Part shown: piece by piece, positions 40,406-44,547 of the stretch | How positions within the stretch are numbered: position 1 is the stretch's first letter | Layout: every line of letters begins with the position of its first letter | Origin: Salinarimonas sp051117315 | Lineage (GTDB): Bacteria > Pseudomonadota > Alphaproteobacteria > Rhizobiales > Beijerinckiaceae | Reading direction: 5' to 3' | Length of the DNA: 44,547 bases | Assembly (NCBI GenBank): GCA_051117315.1 | Contig: JBNPEA010000129.1 | Location: 1-44,547 of the forward strand | Notes under the pieces: generated by a model | What the model was told of the DNA's origin: nothing | What the model saw: the letters and a program-made list of their open reading frames with translations, nothing else | Database searches by the model: none | Position numbers and translations under genes: made by a program

Positions 40406-41863
40406 CTATTCCGCGGCCACCCCGATTTCCCCCGTCTCCCCCAGCCACGCCGCGAGATCCGCCCGCGCGCGGTCGGTCATCGCCTTCTTGCGGGCGATCG
40501 CCTTGGCCGAGCCGCGCAGGCGCTTGCCGTTCTCGGCCTTGGGAAGGGCGTCCTCGAGCGGGGGAAAGAGGCCGAAGTTGACGTTCATCGGCTGGAACGA
40601 GCGCGGCTTCGCCGGCCCCGTCTCTTCGCCCTCCGAGGCCTCCTCGGCGATGTGGCCGCCGGTGATGTGGGCGATCAGCGCGCCCATCGCCGTCGTCGGC
40701 GGGAGCAGATGCAAGGGGCGGCCGAGGCGCTCGGCGGCGGCGAAGCGGCCGGCCATCAGGCCGACCGAGGCGCTCTCCACGTAGCCCTCGCAGCCGGTGA
40801 TCTGCCCCGCGAAGCGCAGGCGCGGCAGGGCCTTCAGCCGCAGCGTGCCGTCGAGGAGCCGGGGCGAGTCGAGGTAGGTGTTGCGGTGCAGGCCGCCCAG
40901 GCGGGCGAACTCGGCGTTCTCGAGGCCCGGGATCATGCGCAGGATCGAGGCCTGGGCGCCGTACTTCAGCTTGGTCTGGAAGCCCACCATGTTGAACAGC
41001 GTGCCGAGCGCGTTGTCCTGGCGCAGCTGAACCACCGCCCAGGGCTTCTCGTCGGGCCTGTGCCGGTTGGTGAGGCCGACCGGCTTCATCGGCCCGTGGC
41101 GCAGGGTCTCGCGACCGCGCTGCGCCATCACCTCGATCGGCAGGCAGCCGTCGAAATAGGGGGTGTTCGCCTCCCATTCCTTGAACGAGGTCTTCTCGCC
41201 GGCGATCAGCGCATCGACGAACGCCTCGTACTGCGCGCGGTCGAGCGGGCAGTTCAGGTAGTCCGCCCCGGTGCCGCCCGGGCCCGGCTTGTCGTAGCGC
41301 GATTGGAACCAGGCGACGCCCATGTCCACGCTCTCGCGATAGACGATAGGGGCGATGGCGTCGAAGAAGGCGAGCGCGTCGGCGCCGGTGAGGCCGCGCA
41401 CGGCCTCGGCCAGGGCGGGGGAGGTGAGGGGCCCGGTCGCGACGACGACCTGATCCCACTCCTCCGGCGGCAGGCCCGCCACCTCGGCGCGATCGATCGT
41501 CACCAGCGGATGCGCCTCGAGCGCGGCGGTGACCGCCTCCGAGAAGCCGTCGCGGTCGACCGCGAGCGCCCCGCCGGCGGGGACCTGGTGCTTGTCGCCT
41601 GTGTGCATGATGAGCGAGCCGAGCCGACGCATCTCCTGGTGCAGCAGGCCGACGGCGTTCGCCTCGGCATCGTCGGAGCGGAACGAGTTCGAGCAGACGA
41701 GCTCGGCGAGGCCGTGCGTCTTGTGCGCCTCGGTCATCCGCACGGGGCGCATCTCGTGCAGCACGACCGGCACGCCCGTCCGGGCGATCTGCCAGGCGGC
41801 CTCGGATCCGGCGAGGCCTCCGCCGACGACGTGGACGGGCTTGATCTCGGGAATGTTCGACAT
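40406..41863 (-). CDS. trmFO: Methylenetetrahydrofolate-tRNA-(uracil-5-)-methyltransferase
   Basis: A 485-residue FAD- and folate-dependent enzyme that makes 5-methyluridine at position 54 of tRNA. It shows the FAD loop HVVGGGLAGSEAAWQIA, then HEMRP, LAELVCSNSFRSDD (with the conserved Cys), QVPAGGALAVDRDGF, YFDGCLPIEVMAQRG with a second conserved Cys and the C-terminal FAGQITGCEGYVESASVGLMAG. The ATG at 41863 (MSNIPEIKPVHVVGGG) is preferred over a GTG eight codons upstream because it gives the normal N-terminus. The gene upstream ends 31 bases away on the same strand. Confidence 0.95.
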   Translation of the reverse strand: MSNIPEIKPVHVVGGGLAGSEAAWQIARTGVPVVLHEMRPVRMTEAHKTHGLAELVCSNSFRSDDAEANAVGLLHQEMRRLGSLIMHTGDKHQVPAGGALAVDRDGFSEAVTAALEAHPLVTIDRAEVAGLPPEEWDQVVVATGPLTSPALAEAVRGLTGADALAFFDAIAPIVYRESVDMGVAWFQSRYDKPGPGGTGADYLNCPLDRAQYEAFVDALIAGEKTSFKEWEANTPYFDGCLPIEVMAQRGRETLRHGPMKPVGLTNRHRPDEKPWAVVQLRQDNALGTLFNMVGFQTKLKYGAQASILRMIPGLENAEFARLGGLHRNTYLDSPRLLDGTLRLKALPRLRFAGQITGCEGYVESASVGLMAGRFAAAERLGRPLHLLPPTTAMGALIAHITGGHIAEEASEGEETGPAKPRSFQPMNVNFGLFPPLEDALPKAENGKRLRGSAKAIARKKAMTDRARADLAAWLGETGEIGVAAE

Positions 41864-41894
41864 TCTCCGTAGATGCGCGAGCGGCACCGGTGCG

Positions 41895-42857
41895 TCAAGG
41901 CGCGCGCGGCGGCGCGCCGGTCTCCTGCGCGAGGATCGAGCGGGCGAGGGCGTCGGTGCCGCTCTCCATCCGTGCCGCGAACCGGCTCGTCAACGCGCGG
42001 GCCGTGACGGGGGTGAGATCGAACCTCTCCCTGGCGAAGGCGCGGAACGCTGCCGGATAGGACGGGTGCGCCTCGAACGTGCCAGGAAGCGCGAGCCAGT
42101 CGTGGAAGGCCCCGCAGAGCGCCGCTCCGGCCTCGATGGCCCGCCCCGCGGGGACCGGCAGCCGCGCGACGGTGGCGATTTCGTGGAGCGCGAGGCAGGC
42201 GACGCCGAGGAGAAGCACGCGCTCCGCCGGCCGGCGCCCGGCCGCGAGCTCGGCCTGCGCGGCGCGCAGCCGCATCAGCGCGCGAAAGGCCCAGTGCGGT
42301 CCCGCCGCCGCGTAGGCGACGCGCTCCGCCACCACCTCGCGACGGGCCTCCGGCAAGTCCGGGCGCGCCATCGCCAGCGCCTTCTCCGCCACGGTAGTTG
42401 CAACTATGCCGCGAGAGAAGGCATCCGGCGCGAGGCCGTGCCAGGCGTCGCGATAATTCGCCCCGAGCATGCGCAGCTCGGGCTCCAGCGCGATCGTGGC
42501 GCTCACCGGCCCGGCGGCGGAGGGCACCGCGACGCGGCCCGCGCGACCGCGCAGGGCAGGGTGGTTGTGCGGCTTGCGGTCGAAGGTGAAGGCGGCCTCG
42601 TCGACAGCCGCGTGCGGGTCGTCGCCGAACGCGAGGCGCAGGACTGCGCGCCGAATCGGCTCGGGGGCACTTTCGCGTTGAGGCGCGCCGCGGCGTCGCG
42701 GCGGTGGCGCGGCCGCGGCATCGAGCCGGCTCGGCGCCGATCCCCCGTCCCGCAGCGGGCACGCATCCCGCGTCGAGCGCGGGCGGTCCTGGGCACGGGC
42801 GGTGGCCTCGTCGAGGACGCGGCGAAGGATCTGCGAATCGCTGCGTGGTATCTCCAT
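41895..42857 (-). CDS. Hypothetical protein (no family recognised)
   Basis: A 320-residue protein from the ATG at 42857 (MEIPRSDSQILRRVLDEATARAQD). The first 75 residues are polar, Arg/Pro-rich and probably disordered. The remainder is Ala-rich and mostly helical with charged ends (LPEARREVVAERVAYAAAGPHWAFRALMRLRAAQAELAAGRRPAERVLLLGVACLALHEIATVARL). A His/Asp-bearing stretch (GAALCGAFHDWLALPGTFEAHPSYP) is present, but no catalytic motif can be named. The ribosome site is weak and the start is therefore uncertain. It may share a transcript with trmFO. Confidence 0.55.
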   Translation of the reverse strand: MEIPRSDSQILRRVLDEATARAQDRPRSTRDACPLRDGGSAPSRLDAAAAPPPRRRGAPQRESAPEPIRRAVLRLAFGDDPHAAVDEAAFTFDRKPHNHPALRGRAGRVAVPSAAGPVSATIALEPELRMLGANYRDAWHGLAPDAFSRGIVATTVAEKALAMARPDLPEARREVVAERVAYAAAGPHWAFRALMRLRAAQAELAAGRRPAERVLLLGVACLALHEIATVARLPVPAGRAIEAGAALCGAFHDWLALPGTFEAHPSYPAAFRAFARERFDLTPVTARALTSRFAARMESGTDALARSILAQETGAPPRAP

Positions 42858-42941
42858 TGCCGGCAATCTAGCATTTCGTCGCCGGCGGACAAATCCTCTC
42901 GGCTCACACGCCGCATACACGTGCCTGCGCCGGAAAAAGAA

Positions 42942-42974
42942 GAACGCCGGCGCGGGAGGTCCCGGCCGGCGTTC
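42942..42974 (-). terminator. Rho-independent terminator of the DUF1127 gene
   Basis: On the minus strand GAACGCCGG (42974-42966) pairs with CCGGCGTTC (42950-42942), a nine-base perfect stem, followed by TTCTTTTTCC. It lies 27 bases after the DUF1127 stop and is the clearest terminator in the window. Confidence 0.85.
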
Positions 42975-43000
42975 GCGGCGGCGCAGCGATGCGTCGCGGC

Positions 43001-43156
43001 TCAGCCATGAGCGAAGCGGCGCGCCACGTAGTCGATGTCGCCGCGCGACAGGCCGACGTCGTTGAGCTCGCGGTCGGACAGGCGCTCGAGCTCGCGCACG
43101 GTCTGGCGGTAGCGCTGGTAGGCGCGGATGCGGGAGAGGACCCAGGTGAGGAACAT
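43001..43156 (-). CDS. DUF1127 small protein
   Basis: A 51-residue protein of the DUF1127 family: MFLTWVLSRIRAYQRYRQTVRELERLSDRELNDVGLSRGDIDYVARRF. The core LSDRELNDVGLSRGDID is the hallmark. Such short basic proteins in alphaproteobacteria have been linked to RNA turnover, phosphate and carbon metabolism, and some bind RNA. The ATG at 43156 has GGAG about ten bases upstream. A minus-strand promoter candidate is at 43256-43284 and a strong terminator follows, so it is probably a monocistronic transcript. Confidence 0.9.
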   Translation of the reverse strand: MFLTWVLSRIRAYQRYRQTVRELERLSDRELNDVGLSRGDIDYVARRFAHG

Positions 43157-43255
43157 CGGTGGAGACTCCAGAGGGGGATCGAACAGAAGACGAAAGAAGC
43201 ACGGTGCGCGCGGGCCGCTCTCGCGCGGCGCCTCGCGTCCCGTCTTGTGCAGTGC

Positions 43256-43284
43256 AATATATGGAGTTCGACCTTCGGCGTAAG
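43256..43284 (-). promoter_or_regulatory. Sigma-70-type promoter candidate for the DUF1127 gene
   Basis: On the minus strand a -35 CTTACG (43284-43279), 17 bases, and a -10 TATATT (43261-43256). The -10 box is close to consensus; the -35 is weak. The region is locally AT-rich. The leader to the ATG at 43156 would be about 90 bases. Confidence 0.5.
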
Positions 43285-43441
43285 GGCTAAAAGTCGAAAT
43301 CAGCCATGCGTCCAGCGCATGATCCGGCCGATAAACGGTCACAAATCCTTTACGGATGCGCTGAGCGGGACGCTTTCATACGGAGGGTTGCCATCATTCG
43401 GCCATGCACGTTAATTGAGCGCATTCCGGCGGCGCTTCGCA

Positions 43442-44194
43442 TCAGGCGTTGCGCTTGGGTCCGTAGGGCGGACGCGGGATCGCCATGTGCGCCGCCCGCA
43501 GCGCCGCCGACCAGCGCTCCCGCAGGTCGTGGAAATACGGTTCGCCGGCCTCGATACGCCGGTTGACCTCCGGCGCATCCGCGTCGCGGCGCAGCACGAG
43601 GACGTCGATCGGCAGCCCCACCCCGATGTTCGAGCGCATGGTCGAATCCATCGAGATCAGGCCGATCTTGAGCGCGTCGTACAGGTCACCTTCGAAGCGC
43701 ACCGCGCGGTCGAGGATCGGCTTGCCGTACTTGTGCTCGCCGATCTGCAGGAACGGCGCGTCCTGGCCGCATTCGATGAAGTTGCCGGCGGCGTAGATCA
43801 TGTAGAGCCGCATCGGCCCGCCGCGAATCTGCCCGCCGAACAGGAAGGAGACGTCGAAGGAGACGCCCGCCTCCACCAGCGCCGGGCCGTGCACGTCCCG
43901 CACCTCGCGAATCGCGCGCCCCACGAGCTCCGCCGCCTTGAACAGGGTGGGCTGGTCCTCGAGCCGGGCGACGGCGCCGGTCTCCGGGTCCTCGAGCCCC
44001 TCCTCGAGCAGGCTCACCACGGTCTGCGAGACCGACAGGTTGCCGGCGCTCGCGAGCGCCAGGACACGCTCGCCGGGCCGGTCGATCACGGTCAGCTTGC
44101 GGAAGGTCGAGACGTTGTCGAGGCCCGCGTTGGTGCGGGTGTCGGCGATCATCACGAGCCCCTGCTCGACGAGCAGGCCGACGCAGTAGGTCAT
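43442..44194 (-). CDS. Anbu-type proteasome-like peptidase
   Basis: A 250-residue protein of the Anbu (ancestral beta subunit) branch of the proteasome family. Removal of the first Met exposes Thr2 (MTYCVGLLVEQGLVMIADTRTNAG), the expected nucleophile, with the Asp/Arg pair in ADTRTN and Lys in FRKLTVID. Further features are LALASAGNLSVSQTVVSLLEEGL, SFLFGGQIRGGPMRLYMIYAAGNFIE and SMDSTMRSNIGVGLPIDVLVLRRD. Anbu usually sits with a transglutaminase-like protein, an alpha-E protein and an ATP-grasp protein; here a transglutaminase-like remnant lies 42 bases upstream. It assembles into a large self-compartment-like ring; substrates are unknown. Confidence 0.9.
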   Translation of the reverse strand: MTYCVGLLVEQGLVMIADTRTNAGLDNVSTFRKLTVIDRPGERVLALASAGNLSVSQTVVSLLEEGLEDPETGAVARLEDQPTLFKAAELVGRAIREVRDVHGPALVEAGVSFDVSFLFGGQIRGGPMRLYMIYAAGNFIECGQDAPFLQIGEHKYGKPILDRAVRFEGDLYDALKIGLISMDSTMRSNIGVGLPIDVLVLRRDADAPEVNRRIEAGEPYFHDLRERWSAALRAAHMAIPRPPYGPKRNA

Positions 44195-44236
44195 GGGCGG
44201 GGCGTCCGGTGGAAGGCGGCGGGGCCGCGGGATGCG

Positions 44237-44506
44237 TCAGGACTGGGTTTGCGAGCGCGATTGCGTGGGAGCGGGCGCGCCGTTCGCGGCGTCCTGCACC
44301 GTGAGCCGGACGGCGAGGCTCTCCGCGCCGCCGCCGTAGCGCGCCCCGCGCACCGGCGCGCAGCCGGGCGCGTCGAGGCCGATGGCGACGCGCACGTAGC
44401 TCGGCCCGGCGCAGGCGCCGAAGGACGGACCGAAGGGGACCCCACCGAGCCGCGGTGCCAGCCCCTCGGCCCAGGCCAGCCCGTGACCGCCTTCGGTCCG
44501 CCCGAT
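44237..44506 (-). pseudogene. C-terminal remnant of a transglutaminase-like protein
   Basis: Minus-strand frame of 89 codons with no usable start, bounded upstream by an in-frame TAA at 44509-44507. Its translation includes HGLAWAEGLAP, then SYVRVAIGLDAPGC and APVRGARYGGGAESLAVRL, matching the end of the transglutaminase-like proteins that accompany Anbu. The region that normally reads HAWAE...GFDxxNG, carrying the catalytic His and Asp, is distorted: GHGLAWAE has extra residues and the Asp position reads FGPSFG. It is likely a decayed gene, or an artefact near the edge of the available sequence. Confidence 0.6.
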
Positions 44507-44547
44507 TTAGGCTCGGGACCCTTGCACCTGACCGCCGTGAACCTGCC

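Noticed and set aside
43270..43300. CGTAAGG near 43279 as an eighth ECF site
   Set aside because: No CGTC at the required distance on the plus strand and no plus-strand gene downstream; it fits better as part of a sigma-70 promoter on the other strand.

Overview
The window is very GC-rich chromosomal DNA with alphaproteobacterial gene order (lptF-lptG-lptD-pdxA-rsmA, TPR protein-ispE, trmFO, a DUF1127 protein, an Anbu peptidase). The best guess is a member of the Hyphomicrobiales, perhaps near Salinarimonas or Methylobacterium. That placement is from general protein look only. A PucC/LhaA-type gene near the left end hints at a phototrophic lineage.

Layout. (1) 1-2.5 kb: a low-complexity repeat protein, a PucC-family transporter and an overlapping peptide deformylase. 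(2) 2.5-23.5 kb: an accessory metal and stress island. It holds a Cys-rich mini-protein, a P1B-type ATPase with a CPD motif (broken by a one-base frameshift), DUF2933, an isoprenylcysteine-methyltransferase-like protein and a DUF2238 protein. Next come cfa-ubiB, a 2-hydroxyacid dehydrogenase with glgX, DUF302, an EamA transporter, a second Cys-rich mini-protein and a ferric-reductase-like membrane protein. The island ends with a small secreted protein, an ECF sigma factor, DUF2934, a second ECF sigma factor overlapping an archaeal-type (type II) GAPDH gene, and copA behind a CueR-type operator. (3) 23.7-44.5 kb: mostly core genes: gyrB, a secreted SH3-like protein, ispE, a TPR protein, rsmA, pdxA, lptD, lptG, lptF, purB, trmFO, DUF1127 and Anbu, with a decayed transglutaminase remnant at the right edge.

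Main discovery. Seven copies of one bipartite promoter-like motif, (T/C)GTAAnG - exactly 15 nt - CGTC, lie in the gaps of the island. Each is upstream of, and oriented toward, a gene: both Cys-rich mini-proteins (the first leading the CPD-ATPase operon), cfa-ubiB, the dehydrogenase-glgX pair, the ferric-reductase-like gene, DUF2934, and the second ECF sigma factor with its coupled GAPDH. I saw no correctly spaced copy in the core half. Both sigma factors end in the same CX2CX7CXC cysteine motif and neither has an anti-sigma gene beside it. This recalls the metal-sensing C-terminal domain of CorE-type (ECF44) sigma factors.

The model is an ECF regulon sensing metal or thiol stress directly. 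It would couple metal efflux and Cys-rich metal-binding peptides to membrane-lipid cyclopropanation, quinone/lipid homeostasis, glycogen debranching, 2-hydroxyacid metabolism and a substitute GAPDH. The promoter pattern and Cys motifs are seen directly; the regulon and its signal are inferred.
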